Positions 35,201 to 44,598 of a DNA stretch of 64,000 nucleotides are shown here, in pieces. The stretch spans positions 1 to 64,000 of the forward strand of contig NZ_NHMP01000005.1 of NCBI RefSeq assembly GCF_002221595.1, given 5' to 3'. The stretch comes from Turicimonas muris (GTDB lineage Bacteria; Pseudomonadota; Gammaproteobacteria; Burkholderiales; Burkholderiaceae_F). How positions within the stretch are numbered: the first letter of the stretch is position 1; each line of letters starts with the position of its first letter. The notes beneath the pieces were generated by a model. The model had not been told where the DNA came from. It worked only from the letters and a program-made list of their open reading frames with translations, and ran no database searches. The translations under genes were made by a program, and so were the position numbers.

Positions 35201-36139
35201 ATGTTCGCACAAAATTTTTTGGTTGCCTTCCCTTTGTTTGCTCTGATAGGGCTCGGATTTTTGTGTACTAAACTAAACCTTCTTACGGATTCTGTTGGCA
35301 CAGGTCTTTCTAAGTATGCCTTTGTCATTGCTCTGCCGATGCTGCTATTTAATGTCATGAGCAATATCACGCACTTGCCTCCTCCGAACTGGTTTATTGC
35401 AATTGCTTTTTTTGGGTCTTGCTTCATCGTTTTTGTAATAGGAAGAGTCATCGGCGACAGGTTCTTAAAATTAAATGGAGAAGGGCAAACGATCTTTGGG
35501 ATGGCTGGAGTCTTCTCAAATAATGTCCAGCTTGGAATTCCTATTGCTATCTCTCTTCTCGGCCAGGAGGCCCTGCCATCGATTGCCGTTATTTTCTCTT
35601 TGAACGGTTTCCTGATGTGGACACTGGCCACAATCGCCATTGAAATTAGCAGAAATAAGAGTCCTTCTATTAAAAAAACGATTATTAAAGGGACTTGGTC
35701 TACTCTCAAAAATCCGATTGTGGTTGGTATTCTTGCCGGTACGTTATGGGGTTTCACAGGACTTACACTGCCCACCCCCGTTCAAACCGCCGCTAACTTG
35801 CTTGGCAACTCAGCATCTACCGTCGCATTATTTGCTGTCGGGATTGGACTGGCCAAGTACAAGCTATCGACCAACTTAGGCTTTTCTCTTTGGATTACCT
35901 TATTAAAACTCGGCGTGCAGCCGTTGATTGTTTTGGTTCTCTGCCAACTAATTGGGTTAGGGCCGCTAGAAACAAAAGCCACGTGTCTCATGGCTTGCTT
36001 GCCTGTCGGCGTCAACGTCTACATCATGTCTCAAGAATTTAACGTTTTACAAGGCGCAACCGCAAATGCTTTGCTCATCACAACTACTCTGGCCTGTCTC
36101 ACTGTACCGCTGACTTTGGCGGTATTCGGCCTCATGTAA
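35201..36139 (+). CDS. AEC family transporter
   Basis: A 312-residue membrane carrier of the auxin efflux carrier family with about ten hydrophobic helices in two five-helix repeats and a short central loop (near residue 155-165). NNVQLGIPIA in the first half and the ACLPVGVNVYIMSQEF block in the second are family signatures. Bacterial members move malate, malonate or similar dicarboxylates. It stands alone and converges with the GntR regulator gene. Confidence 0.88.
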   Translation: MFAQNFLVAFPLFALIGLGFLCTKLNLLTDSVGTGLSKYAFVIALPMLLFNVMSNITHLPPPNWFIAIAFFGSCFIVFVIGRVIGDRFLKLNGEGQTIFGMAGVFSNNVQLGIPIAISLLGQEALPSIAVIFSLNGFLMWTLATIAIEISRNKSPSIKKTIIKGTWSTLKNPIVVGILAGTLWGFTGLTLPTPVQTAANLLGNSASTVALFAVGIGLAKYKLSTNLGFSLWITLLKLGVQPLIVLVLCQLIGLGPLETKATCLMACLPVGVNVYIMSQEFNVLQGATANALLITTTLACLTVPLTLAVFGLM

Positions 36140-36166
36140 ACTCAAAGAACTCCTCCGGTCCTTGAT

Positions 36167-36940
36167 TCAAGCCTCCGGCATCGGTGCGTAGTGATATTTG
36201 TCAGTGATACATAACTGTCTGTGGTATTCAACCGGCTCATCATTTACCGTGTAAGCAATTCTGCGGATTTCTATAACCGGGGTAGGAGACGGCATTGAAA
36301 ACATGTAGCAAAGATTAGGTGGTAAAAGAGCAGCCTTAATCGTTTCTTCACATCGACCGATAGAGACTCCTAGTTCGGTTTGGTAGAAAGAATATAGAAG
36401 CTTTTCTTTGTGATTGAGAAGGTTCTCTTGTGTCAGCTTCTCGAACTCTTTGCCCCTTGCCCAAATTTCATCAAAAGTCACTAAACCGGAAGAAGCCATC
36501 AGAGCACGGGCCGTATGGACCACCAAGTCCTCGGATGTCTGCTTCAAAATCGTTTGGATTTCTAAAGGAGCGACAACACGATCGAAGAATAGAAGTTTAG
36601 TTGCAGTCGGAACACATTCATCTTTTTCCGGATCATCGGGAACCAGCTTGATGTAGCGCTTTTGAAAGTGCGCCTCATTAGCTCGCATCTCCGCCACAAA
36701 AGTTCCTTTGCCTTGACGGCGAATAAGGGCGCCTTTGTCAACCAAAAGATTTAAAGCCCGCCTCATCGTTCCTTGACTAACATTAAAAGAATGGGCTAGC
36801 TCGATTTCATTGGGAAGCATCTCTCCGGGGGCCCATTTGCCATGACAGATCATTTCGGCAAGAGTCTTACTTACTTGCTCAAACAGAGTCAATCTTTGCG
36901 GAAAAACAAAATCGCTTTCAATCAAAGAGAAATTGTCCAT
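36167..36940 (-). CDS. GntR-family (HutC-type) transcriptional regulator
   Basis: A 257-residue repressor-type regulator: an N-terminal winged HTH (about 15-80; PNEIELAHSFNVSQGTMRRALNLLVDKG...RRQGKGTFV) and a C-terminal UTRA ligand domain (about 105-250; RRIAYTVNDEPVEYHRQ). It lies 71 bases downstream of the AbgA-like gene in the MFS-abgA-gntR order, so it probably controls that operon in response to an amino-acid derivative. A repeat-rich site at 39644-39665, ahead of the operon, is a candidate operator. Confidence 0.87.
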   Translation of the reverse strand: MDNFSLIESDFVFPQRLTLFEQVSKTLAEMICHGKWAPGEMLPNEIELAHSFNVSQGTMRRALNLLVDKGALIRRQGKGTFVAEMRANEAHFQKRYIKLVPDDPEKDECVPTATKLLFFDRVVAPLEIQTILKQTSEDLVVHTARALMASSGLVTFDEIWARGKEFEKLTQENLLNHKEKLLYSFYQTELGVSIGRCEETIKAALLPPNLCYMFSMPSPTPVIEIRRIAYTVNDEPVEYHRQLCITDKYHYAPMPEA

Positions 36941-37011
36941 TTGAGCAGCTCCCGAAGAAATTCTTAGTTATTATGTAGGGCAGTTCGTCTTGCTTCCCAG
37001 ATCTGATTTTA

Positions 37012-38292
37012 CTAATTTGGCAACTTATTAACCACCTGAGCTATACCCTTATAGATCTCAAAGGCATTAGGCAAACTTTGTTCGTCTTGAATATCAAAAT
37101 TCGAACGGTGATGGCCTTTGTGATTGCAGCCGTAAAGAATAAATGCTGCTTTTCCGCCATTCTTAATTACTCTGCTTAAGAATAAGGCACAGTCCTCAGA
37201 GCCTGATGGACAATGGATCCTTGGAACCAGTTTAACGTTTGGGATCTTCGCCATCACCTCTTCGACGGTGTCGAAGAATTCCGGACATGGAGTCAGGGTT
37301 ATAGATTCACCAGCTAGCTCGACCTTTGACTTAACTCGATAAGACTTATCTATACCGGCGAAAATGTCATAGACAAAATTCTTCATGAAGTCGTTAACCT
37401 CTTTAGTCTCCCCTCTGACTTCCATTTGAATCTTGGCATGAGCCGGAACTACATTTCTGCCTTCACCGGCGTGAAGAGTTCCAACAGAAACCCTCGTTGC
37501 TCCGTCTCCATGTCTCGGAATTCCTTGCAGCATCATGGATGCAGCGCAAGCTGCCATCAAGGCATTGTTGCCAAGCTGTGGACAGTTTCCGGCATGGGCG
37601 GCTTTGCCCTCAATTGTTACATCAAACTTGGAAGAAGCCAGAAATCCTCCGTCCATTACCGCCACTTCACCTAAACCGATGACGCCGCCGACATGCCCTC
37701 CCACAAAGTAGTCAACATCATCAACTATTCCGGCTTCTACCATGGCTCGTGCGCCGCGAACACCCTCTTCTGCCGGTTGGAAAATTAATTTGAATTTTCC
37801 GCTGAGGTTGTCTTTGTTATCCCAAATCCAATGTGCCAAAGCAAGTCCGACGGCACTATGACCATCATGTCCGCAGGCGTGCATGAAGCCCGGTCTTTCC
37901 GAAGCAAAGCCTAATTTATTAGGAAGATGATCCGGGTCCTTAGATTCACGAACCAGCACGCAGTCGATATCGCTTCTGAAAGCTGTTGTAGGGCCGGGCC
38001 GACCGGTATCAATCACTGCAACCGCTCCCGTATATCCCGCACATTCATCAATAAAAGCTTGAGGAACACCATGATTTACCGCTCTGGTTATTGCGTCTTC
38101 AACGAGCTGAGGATCTCTTCCGAGGACTTCCTTTTCGTTGATGTTAGCTTTTCCAACAGTAACCGGGATACCCATTTTCCTGAGTTGATCGACAATGTAG
38201 TAAGTCGTCTCAAATTCGGTCCATCCTTCTTCGGGACGTTTGTGCAGATGGCGGCGATGAGCAACCATTTCATTGACGTAAACAGAGTTCAT
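37012..38292 (-). CDS. M20 amidohydrolase, AbgA-like (second copy)
   Basis: A 426-residue metal-dependent amidohydrolase, paralogous to the protein at 24480 and close to AbgA. Metal-site marks: HACGHDGHSAVG, QPAEEGVRGARAM, and late GCNHKGHHRSNFDIQDE. I set the start at ATG 38292, which has TTTGGAG 6 nt upstream; the in-frame TTG at 38304 overlaps that SD. It is coupled to the MFS gene, whose stop is at the SD, so the carrier probably imports its substrate, an N-acyl/aroyl amino acid or small peptide. Confidence 0.87.
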   Translation of the reverse strand: MNSVYVNEMVAHRRHLHKRPEEGWTEFETTYYIVDQLRKMGIPVTVGKANINEKEVLGRDPQLVEDAITRAVNHGVPQAFIDECAGYTGAVAVIDTGRPGPTTAFRSDIDCVLVRESKDPDHLPNKLGFASERPGFMHACGHDGHSAVGLALAHWIWDNKDNLSGKFKLIFQPAEEGVRGARAMVEAGIVDDVDYFVGGHVGGVIGLGEVAVMDGGFLASSKFDVTIEGKAAHAGNCPQLGNNALMAACAASMMLQGIPRHGDGATRVSVGTLHAGEGRNVVPAHAKIQMEVRGETKEVNDFMKNFVYDIFAGIDKSYRVKSKVELAGESITLTPCPEFFDTVEEVMAKIPNVKLVPRIHCPSGSEDCALFLSRVIKNGGKAAFILYGCNHKGHHRSNFDIQDEQSLPNAFEIYKGIAQVVNKLPN

Positions 38293-38306
38293 GATTTTCT
38301 CCAAAG

Positions 38307-39554
38307 TTATTTAAGGCTGAGTGATCTTTTTTTCAAGTACAGATAGAAACAAGCAAAGGCGATTCCAATAACACTGGCGCTCATGCAGATCCAGTAAGCG
38401 AGATCGTTAGAGCCGGACTCTTGAGCCCACTTAATGAGTGCCGGACCGGCAAAGCCGCCGACGCTATAGCCCAAGAACATGAGGGAAAGATTGACGCTGT
38501 TGTGCTTGCTGCCGAATTCATCGGCTACCAGACTGGGATAGGTGCCGATAAACGCCCCGTAGCAAAGGCCAATTAAAACGATTCCAATGAAGAAGGAACT
38601 CACTTTAGACGCGTTGGCCTGAGTCAGCAAAACAAAGCCCACAAGTGCAAGCACAAGCATCACGATCAAGGTTTGGACTCTGCCGAATTTGTCAGAAACC
38701 GCACCGGAAATAAAACGTCCGAACGTATTTGCCACAGAAATCACGGATACAGCAGTAGCTGCTGCGCCCAAACCTAAACCGATTTGATTCTGAGCAATCC
38801 CGGCGAGACTGGAAATAAGCATCAAACCCATTGTTGAGCCGGTAATAAACAAAGCAAACAGAGGAATGAACAAGGGGGACTTCAACATTCCAACCCAGTT
38901 AGTTTCAATGCCGGTACATTTGGAACCGGATGACAGAGCGGCGAAGCTATCTGCAAAATGTTCCGGGCACTTATCGGTGAAAGCGGCGCAAACGGGGATG
39001 AATATTCCGGAGAAAATTCCGAAATAGAGGCAAGTCGAAGAAATACCGGACACTTCAATTAATCTATTGATTGCAAACGGAAGCAATGCAGCGCCAATAC
39101 CCAAAGAAGCCGTCACCAAACCGCCGGCAAATCCTTTTTTGTCTGGGAAAAATTTAACTGCACTGTTGATGGTGCAGCCGTTAACCATTCCGGTACCAAT
39201 ACCGACACAAAGACCGTAGCCGATATAAAGCATGTTCAATGAAGATGAGAAACCGCAGATGATGTATCCGAGACCTATCATCACACCGCCTGCAATTACG
39301 ACCAACTTTGGTCCGAGGCGATCGTTAATAAATCCGCCGGCCAGCATTAGAAAAGGTGTTACACCGGCAGCCAAGCCAAATACCTGTCCAAGATCCGATG
39401 CTGTAAAAGAACTTCCGCTGAGCTCATTTAGGCGAACTGCTAAAGGACCGGCAAAAACACTCCAAATATAAAGAGCACCGGTACAGAAATTAATGGCACA
39501 AAAGAGGAAGAGAAATAACCAACGTTTTTTCTTTAAGTCGTTCCAATCGTTCAT
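38307..39554 (-). CDS. OFA-type MFS transporter
   Basis: A 415-residue major facilitator with twelve hydrophobic helices, of the oxalate/formate antiporter-like group: WSVFAGPL near residue 31, a GGFINDRLGPK loop between helices 2 and 3, FVG-type GIGTGMVNGCTINSAVKFFPDKKGFAGG in the middle and SGAVSDKFGR between helices 8 and 9. It is the first gene of the operon with the AbgA-like enzyme and the GntR regulator. SD AAGGAA precedes ATG 39554. The substrate is unknown, probably a carboxylate related to the hydrolase. Confidence 0.87.
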   Translation of the reverse strand: MNDWNDLKKKRWLFLFLFCAINFCTGALYIWSVFAGPLAVRLNELSGSSFTASDLGQVFGLAAGVTPFLMLAGGFINDRLGPKLVVIAGGVMIGLGYIICGFSSSLNMLYIGYGLCVGIGTGMVNGCTINSAVKFFPDKKGFAGGLVTASLGIGAALLPFAINRLIEVSGISSTCLYFGIFSGIFIPVCAAFTDKCPEHFADSFAALSSGSKCTGIETNWVGMLKSPLFIPLFALFITGSTMGLMLISSLAGIAQNQIGLGLGAAATAVSVISVANTFGRFISGAVSDKFGRVQTLIVMLVLALVGFVLLTQANASKVSSFFIGIVLIGLCYGAFIGTYPSLVADEFGSKHNSVNLSLMFLGYSVGGFAGPALIKWAQESGSNDLAYWICMSASVIGIAFACFYLYLKKRSLSLK

Positions 39555-39643
39555 AGAGATTCCTTATCTGTTCTGAGGGAAAGTCTAGAGGAATGTCTAA
39601 ACTTAACAATAGAATATTTACTTAAATATCAATTGGTTATTCA

Positions 39644-39665
39644 ATATCCGATATCAGATATCCGA
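39644..39665. promoter_or_regulatory. Repeat-rich candidate operator, MFS / dcuC divergent promoter
   Basis: ATATCCGA occurs twice (39644-39651 and 39658-39665), 14 bases apart, and two GATATC blocks between them give an imperfect palindrome. It lies between the MFS-abgA-gntR operon and the plus-strand dcuC-like gene, 90 bases from the former. It is a candidate site for the GntR protein. Confidence 0.4.
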
Positions 39666-39781
39666 CATAAGTTGTAAAACAAAAAACGTACCGATTTTCC
39701 GAATGGGCCTGCAAGAGAGCCATTCCTAGACTTGTAAATATCTTCACAACCAATCCCATCAACTACAATTCAGAGGTTTAC

Positions 39782-41050
39782 ATGTCACTCAATATTGGCT
39801 TTGCTCTTCTGACGGTTCTCGTTACGATTTATGCATTAATAAAGCGCTATGAAACCCGCTTTGTTCTGCTTGCTGCCGGTTTTGCCATGGCTATCTTCTC
39901 TCTTAAGCCCATGATTGCGTTCCAGCAGTTTGATGCATCGATGACAAAATCATCTTTAATCATTGCGATCTGCTCCGCAATGGGTTTTGCCGCCACTATC
40001 TCTTTAACTAAGTGCGATGTTCATTTAGTCGCTCTACTGACCAGACCACTCCGCAAGCTCGGCGTATTTCTTCTCCCTGCCTGCATGGTCGTGACAAGTT
40101 TCTGTGCCGTTGCGATCCCTTCTACAGCTGGTCTTTGCGCTGCTGTCGGGCCGTCTTTGATTCCAATCTTGATTCGTGCCGGTTTTAAACCTGCTATCGC
40201 AGCCGCAGCTATCGTTTGCTCCACTACCCCAGCCCTTTTCAACCCCGGCGTAGCCCACAACGTCTTTGTTGCGAAACTTGCCGATATGGAAGTTATGGCA
40301 TTCATCACCAAGTTCTTCATGCCTTTAGCAGGTTTCTCCATTGCTATTATTGTCGGCTTAACTGTCATCTGTTTCCTTTACCGCGATTACAAAAAGCCGG
40401 TAAATACAGGTACTAAAGTTGTCCAAGAAAAAGAAGTCAGCAATCTTCCTGCTAAAGTTAACCTCTTCTATGCCATTGCCCCGCTGGTTCCTGTTGCTAT
40501 TCTTCTCTACGTCTCTTTGTACACCACAATGAAGATGAGCGTTGCAACAGCCATGCTTATTGGTACAGCTTATGCTCTGGTAATTACGCGCTCCAACCCT
40601 GCCGAAGTCACTAAAAAATTCTTTGACGGTATGGGTAAAGGCTACGGGAACATTCTAGGCATCATCATTGCTGCAGGCGTCTTCGCAGCCGGTTTGAAAG
40701 CTGCAGGCGTCGTTGACATGCTCGTTGAAGCTCTGACTTCTGCCAATCATCTTGCCAGAATCGGCGGTGCCTTCGGTCCTTACCTCATGGGTGTCCTGAC
40801 AGGTTCAGGCGACGCTGCGGCGTTTGCCTTCAACGAAGCTGTTACCCCAAACGCTGCTAAATTCGGTCTGCAAATTGCTGACTTAGGCTGGCTCGCCGTC
40901 ATCTGCGGTTCATTCGGACGACTTTCTTCTCCACTTGCCGGCGGCGTCATTCTAGTTGCAGGTATGGCAGGCGTTAATCCAATGGAAATCGTTAAACGGA
41001 GCGCTCCTGTAATGCTCTGTGTCTTATTCGCCGCCTACTTCCTTCTCTAA
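39782..41050 (+). CDS. DcuC-family C4-dicarboxylate carrier (copy 1)
   Basis: A 422-residue membrane carrier of the DcuC family with about twelve helices. Landmarks: KPMIAFQQFDASM near the N-terminus, FFDGMGKGYGNILGIIIAAGVFAAGLK in the second half, and the TGSGDAAAFAFNEAVTP motif corresponding to the GSGNA region of E. coli DcuC. DcuC exports succinate or exchanges C4 acids and aspartate during anaerobic growth. SD GAGG precedes the ATG. It is followed at 32 bases by a porin gene. Confidence 0.85.
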   Translation: MSLNIGFALLTVLVTIYALIKRYETRFVLLAAGFAMAIFSLKPMIAFQQFDASMTKSSLIIAICSAMGFAATISLTKCDVHLVALLTRPLRKLGVFLLPACMVVTSFCAVAIPSTAGLCAAVGPSLIPILIRAGFKPAIAAAAIVCSTTPALFNPGVAHNVFVAKLADMEVMAFITKFFMPLAGFSIAIIVGLTVICFLYRDYKKPVNTGTKVVQEKEVSNLPAKVNLFYAIAPLVPVAILLYVSLYTTMKMSVATAMLIGTAYALVITRSNPAEVTKKFFDGMGKGYGNILGIIIAAGVFAAGLKAAGVVDMLVEALTSANHLARIGGAFGPYLMGVLTGSGDAAAFAFNEAVTPNAAKFGLQIADLGWLAVICGSFGRLSSPLAGGVILVAGMAGVNPMEIVKRSAPVMLCVLFAAYFLL

Positions 41051-41082
41051 TTATTGAAATCAACCACTATCAGGAACCAATC

Positions 41083-42180
41083 ATGAACTTACATCATTAC
41101 GCTGCTTCTGCCGGCTTTGCCTTACTTGCTATCTCTACAGCCATGGCATCTTCCGTAACCATTTACGGCAGAATAGACACAGGTGTCGTATACAACAACT
41201 ACGGCGGCGACACTCATAAACCTTCTACTGTCTCAATGGAATCCGGATTGAATACTGCATCCCGTATCGGCATCAGAGGAATCGAAGAAATCAACTCAGA
41301 CATATCTGTCCAATTCCGTCTCGAAAACCGTTTTGCTTCTGATACCGGCGCTTTGAAAGGAGGCTCTAAAGGAGACAAAATCTTTGAAGGATGCTCCTAC
41401 CTTGGCTTGACCAGCAAATCTTTGGGAGAGGTCTCAATGGGCCGTATCTCAGGAATCGTCTCCGGCTCCGGTGCCTATGACTTGGAATTCTTCATGGATT
41501 CCTTTGGAGGCGGCACTTACGGGACAGGCCTAACTCCGGTTAAGTCCTCCCGAATCGATAACATGATCACCTATCGCTCACCCACGTTTGCAGGGTTCCA
41601 GACAACTCTCCAATACTCCATGAAAACTGACGGCAATGAAGAAGGCAATGAGAATACATCCGCTGTTAACCGTTTCTATGCCGGCGGCATCCGCTATAAC
41701 CTCAATAAATTAAATCTAGTTGCTGCCTATGAAGAAACTGACTGGGGAAGAAATACTACTGCCAAGGCTTCCACTAGCAAAAAAGTTGCAACCTTAGGCG
41801 GAAGCTACCGCTTTGACCCCGTCACGATCTACCTTCAAGGACAATACTTCAACGGCGTCAATAAACTAGATGGCTTCTCAGAGGCCAAAAACATTAAAGG
41901 CTTTGGTATCTACGGTGGCACTCAATTCTGGTTCGGACTTTCTTCCTGGCAATCCATGGTTTACTACCGCAATTACAAAGTTGACACCATCAACGGCATT
42001 AACCATCATCGAGCTTCTTTGATTGGCGTAGCTACTAAATACTTGTACCGTCCGTCCAAGAGCATCGATATGTATATCGGTGCAGGGTTCTCCCGCTGGG
42101 ACGGCCAAAACAGTAAAACTAAGAAGTTTACAAAAGACCACAACATTAACGTATTTACTGGTATTACAAAGTATTTCTAA
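41083..42180 (+). CDS. Gram-negative porin (Burkholderia-type, copy 2)
   Basis: A 365-residue outer-membrane porin. The signal peptide ends at AMAS before SVTIYGRIDTGVVY. SRIGIRGIEEINSDISVQFRLENRF and the late strand pairs fit the Porin_4 family, and the chain ends in YF. SD AGGA lies 7 nt before the ATG. It is placed directly after a DcuC-type carrier, so it probably provides the outer-membrane route for the same substrates. A strong terminator follows. Confidence 0.88.
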   Translation: MNLHHYAASAGFALLAISTAMASSVTIYGRIDTGVVYNNYGGDTHKPSTVSMESGLNTASRIGIRGIEEINSDISVQFRLENRFASDTGALKGGSKGDKIFEGCSYLGLTSKSLGEVSMGRISGIVSGSGAYDLEFFMDSFGGGTYGTGLTPVKSSRIDNMITYRSPTFAGFQTTLQYSMKTDGNEEGNENTSAVNRFYAGGIRYNLNKLNLVAAYEETDWGRNTTAKASTSKKVATLGGSYRFDPVTIYLQGQYFNGVNKLDGFSEAKNIKGFGIYGGTQFWFGLSSWQSMVYYRNYKVDTINGINHHRASLIGVATKYLYRPSKSIDMYIGAGFSRWDGQNSKTKKFTKDHNINVFTGITKYF

Positions 42181-42259
42181 AGTACTTTGAATGGAGGAGG
42201 ATGCTGTGCAGGCACCTCCCAGCTCCAAGCGATATTTCCATTTCTCCTGATTGAAGGTT

Positions 42260-42295
42260 GACCTGACTTTTGAGAGCCAAAGTCAGGTCTTTTTT
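42260..42295 (+). terminator. Intrinsic terminator after the porin
   Basis: An 11-bp perfect stem (42260-42270 with 42279-42289) with an 8-nt loop is followed by six T. It separates the dcuC-porin unit from the PLP-enzyme gene. Confidence 0.92.
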
Positions 42296-42343
42296 GCTTG
42301 CAACGGTCAAAGGAAACTCTACCCTTGAAAAAAATGAAAATTG

Positions 42344-42363
42344 TTTTAATTACAGAATTAAAA
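42344..42363. promoter_or_regulatory. 8-bp inverted repeat upstream of the PLP-enzyme gene
   Basis: TTTTAATT-ACAG-AATTAAAA is a perfect 8-4-8 palindrome 74 bases before ATG 42437, in an AT-rich promoter. The LysR gene directly downstream makes it a candidate LysR site. AT-rich palindromes also arise by chance. Confidence 0.35.
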
Positions 42364-42436
42364 TTAACTAAATTAATCAAACGGCTTTCCAGGCCATACT
42401 TTTAGCAAATAAGTTTGGTAATTGAGGAATACCCCC

Positions 42437-43561
42437 ATGGAAATCACAGAGCTCAGAACCCCGTGCCTAATTTTGGATGAAAAGAAATTCAGGGACCATT
42501 GCAACTGGATGAAAGATAAATGTAAACGTCTCGGCGTTAATCTTCGCCCTCACTTGAAAACGGGAAAAAGCAGAGAAGTAGCCCTTTGCCAAATGATTAG
42601 CCAGGAAGGCCCAGCCACCGTTTCTACCTTGTTGGAAGCAGAAAATTTCTTCAGTTGGGGAGTCAGAGATCTAATTTATGCGGTCGGCATCTCGCCGAGT
42701 AAATTCAGCCGCGCCGCTGAGCTAATCAAAAAAGGCTGCAGGCTTAAAGTCATTCTAGACAACGTCGAAACAGCCAAAGCCTTAAGCAACTTCTGCGAAA
42801 AAAGTCATATTGAAATCCCTGTGCTGATTGAAATTGATTGCGACGGCCATCGTTCAGGTGTGAAACCGGTTTCTCCCGACCTCATTGGAATTGCCAGCGC
42901 CCTAACAGACGGTGCAAAACTTGTCGGCGTCCTCACTCATGCCGGAGACTCCTACGGATGTGTGGGAAGCAAGGCATGCAGAAAAGCCGCAGAGAACGAA
43001 CGCGACTCTATTGTTTTAGCCGCAAACCGTCTGAAAGAAGCAGGGTTCAATATCGAAATTATCAGTGTAGGCTCCACTCCCACTGCCACTTTTGCTGAGA
43101 ATTGGGCTGGCTGCACTGAGGTTCGATGCGGTGTTTACTGTATCGGCGATTTGGTCATGGCAGGTGTCGGCGTTTACAAGCTTGAAGATTTAGCTTTATC
43201 TCTGCTCGTCGAAGTCATCGGGCACCAAAAAGAAAAAGGATGGGTCATTACCGATGGCGGATGGATGGCTCTCTCAAGAGACCGAGGAACCGCCTCCCAG
43301 GCTGTTGATTATGGATACGGTGCGGTTTGTGATGTAAACGGCAAGATTCTTGACAATCTCTATGTCAAGCTTGCAAATCAAGAGCATGGAGTTATCGTTA
43401 ACAGAACCGGAGAGGCAATCTCTCCCGAAGACTTTCCGGTGGGCACCAAACTTCGGATATTGCCGAATCACGCTTGCGCTATGGCAGCCCAGCATCACAG
43501 CTACCATGTAGTTAACGATGGAAAGGTTATTGCCGAATGGCCTAGATTCTGCGGCTGGTAA
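42437..43561 (+). CDS. DSD1/D-threonine aldolase-family PLP enzyme
   Basis: A 374-residue PLP enzyme with an alanine racemase-like barrel and a C-terminal beta domain, as in D-threonine aldolase and eukaryotic-type D-serine dehydratase. The PLP lysine is in RPHLKTGK (near residue 46). The metal-binding His/Cys pair is in LPNHACAMAAQH (near 347-355). The start is ATG 42437, with GAGGA 8 nt upstream. It is followed by a LysR gene 15 bases on. A D-amino-acid substrate (D-Ser, D-Thr or 3-hydroxy-aspartate) is likely, but which one cannot be told. Confidence 0.82.
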   Translation: MEITELRTPCLILDEKKFRDHCNWMKDKCKRLGVNLRPHLKTGKSREVALCQMISQEGPATVSTLLEAENFFSWGVRDLIYAVGISPSKFSRAAELIKKGCRLKVILDNVETAKALSNFCEKSHIEIPVLIEIDCDGHRSGVKPVSPDLIGIASALTDGAKLVGVLTHAGDSYGCVGSKACRKAAENERDSIVLAANRLKEAGFNIEIISVGSTPTATFAENWAGCTEVRCGVYCIGDLVMAGVGVYKLEDLALSLLVEVIGHQKEKGWVITDGGWMALSRDRGTASQAVDYGYGAVCDVNGKILDNLYVKLANQEHGVIVNRTGEAISPEDFPVGTKLRILPNHACAMAAQHHSYHVVNDGKVIAEWPRFCGW

Positions 43562-43576
43562 TCAGTGAGGTGAACG

Positions 43577-44467
43577 GTGGACAGGATCTCCGATCTCGAA
43601 TTTTTTCAAGCACTTTGCCGTTTTGATTCTTTCAAAAGCGCAGCACAATTTTTAGGAATTACGCCTCCGGCCGTCAGCCAGCGCTTGGCAGCTTTAGAAC
43701 AGAGGCTAGGTGTCAGTCTCATCCGCCGTTCTACCCGCAGCCTGCGGATTACTGAAGAAGGAAAGTATTACCTCGAGAAAGGTTCAGCTCTTCTTGACGA
43801 TCTATCTAAAATCGAACAACGTATCTCCTCTCTAGGTGATTCTCTTCAAGGCACCATCCGCATCAACGGACCTTTCGGCTACGGCAGAAAGGTCCTTGCC
43901 GCCCAGCTCGTTGAATTTAAAAAACTGTATCCGCATATCAAACTTGACCTAATTCTGTCCGATACACATTTGGATATCATCAAAGGTGGTTTCGATGTCG
44001 CCATCCGTGTCGGTACTCTTAAAGACAGCCGATTAATCGCGCGTCTTATCAAGCGAAACAAACAGCATTTATGCTGCTCCCCCGACTACCTTCAAAAACA
44101 TCCCATTACTTGTTTTTTAGACTTATCCGATGTCGACGGGATCATCATTTTGGAAGATGATCTAACCAGCGGGACATGGAGACTCAGCAACGGCTCCCGC
44201 CAGGAGCTAGTTAAACCTAAAACCTCGATGCAGACTAATAACGGAGAAGTGGCATTGAACTGGGCATTGAACGGTCTTGGCGTTGTGCTTCGTTCCGACT
44301 GGGACATCGAACCTTACTTGAAGACCGGTCAACTAGTCAAAGTTCTTCCTCAATGGTCAGTTACCGCAGACGTTTATGCTGTTTTCGCTTCCGATCAAAG
44401 TGCCGCTTATAGAACTCAGCTAGTCATTAACTTTTTAAAAAGCCAAGAGGAGAATAGTAATCCTTGA
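43577..44467 (+). CDS. LysR-family transcriptional regulator
   Basis: A 296-residue LysR regulator: an N-terminal winged HTH (about 5-65; FKSAAQFLGITPPAVSQRLAALEQRLGVSLI) and a substrate-binding domain (about 90-290), closest in look to the CrgA/AaeR-type group. The start is GTG 43577 with GAGGTG upstream. It is 15 bases downstream of the DSD1-type enzyme gene, so it probably regulates that gene and perhaps the dcuC-iadA operon that follows. Confidence 0.88.
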   Translation: MDRISDLEFFQALCRFDSFKSAAQFLGITPPAVSQRLAALEQRLGVSLIRRSTRSLRITEEGKYYLEKGSALLDDLSKIEQRISSLGDSLQGTIRINGPFGYGRKVLAAQLVEFKKLYPHIKLDLILSDTHLDIIKGGFDVAIRVGTLKDSRLIARLIKRNKQHLCCSPDYLQKHPITCFLDLSDVDGIIILEDDLTSGTWRLSNGSRQELVKPKTSMQTNNGEVALNWALNGLGVVLRSDWDIEPYLKTGQLVKVLPQWSVTADVYAVFASDQSAAYRTQLVINFLKSQEENSNP

Positions 44468-44516
44468 GTATTCAATAGGAACTTTCTCTTACTAGGACCT
44501 TGATCCGGTTAACTCT

Positions 44517-44537
44517 GAATTAAGTTGAACTTAATTC
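44517..44537. promoter_or_regulatory. 10-bp perfect palindrome upstream of dcuC-iadA
   Basis: GAATTAAGTT-G-AACTTAATTC is a perfect 10-1-10 inverted repeat, 61 bases before the carrier start. It is a strong operator candidate. Its AAGTTnAACTT core is also seen in looser form at 35163-35177. Confidence 0.55.
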
Positions 44538-44598
44538 ATATAAAGATTTTTAATAAATACTTACAAAAGCTCAAATCTTAATAACAAAGGAGTTAACT

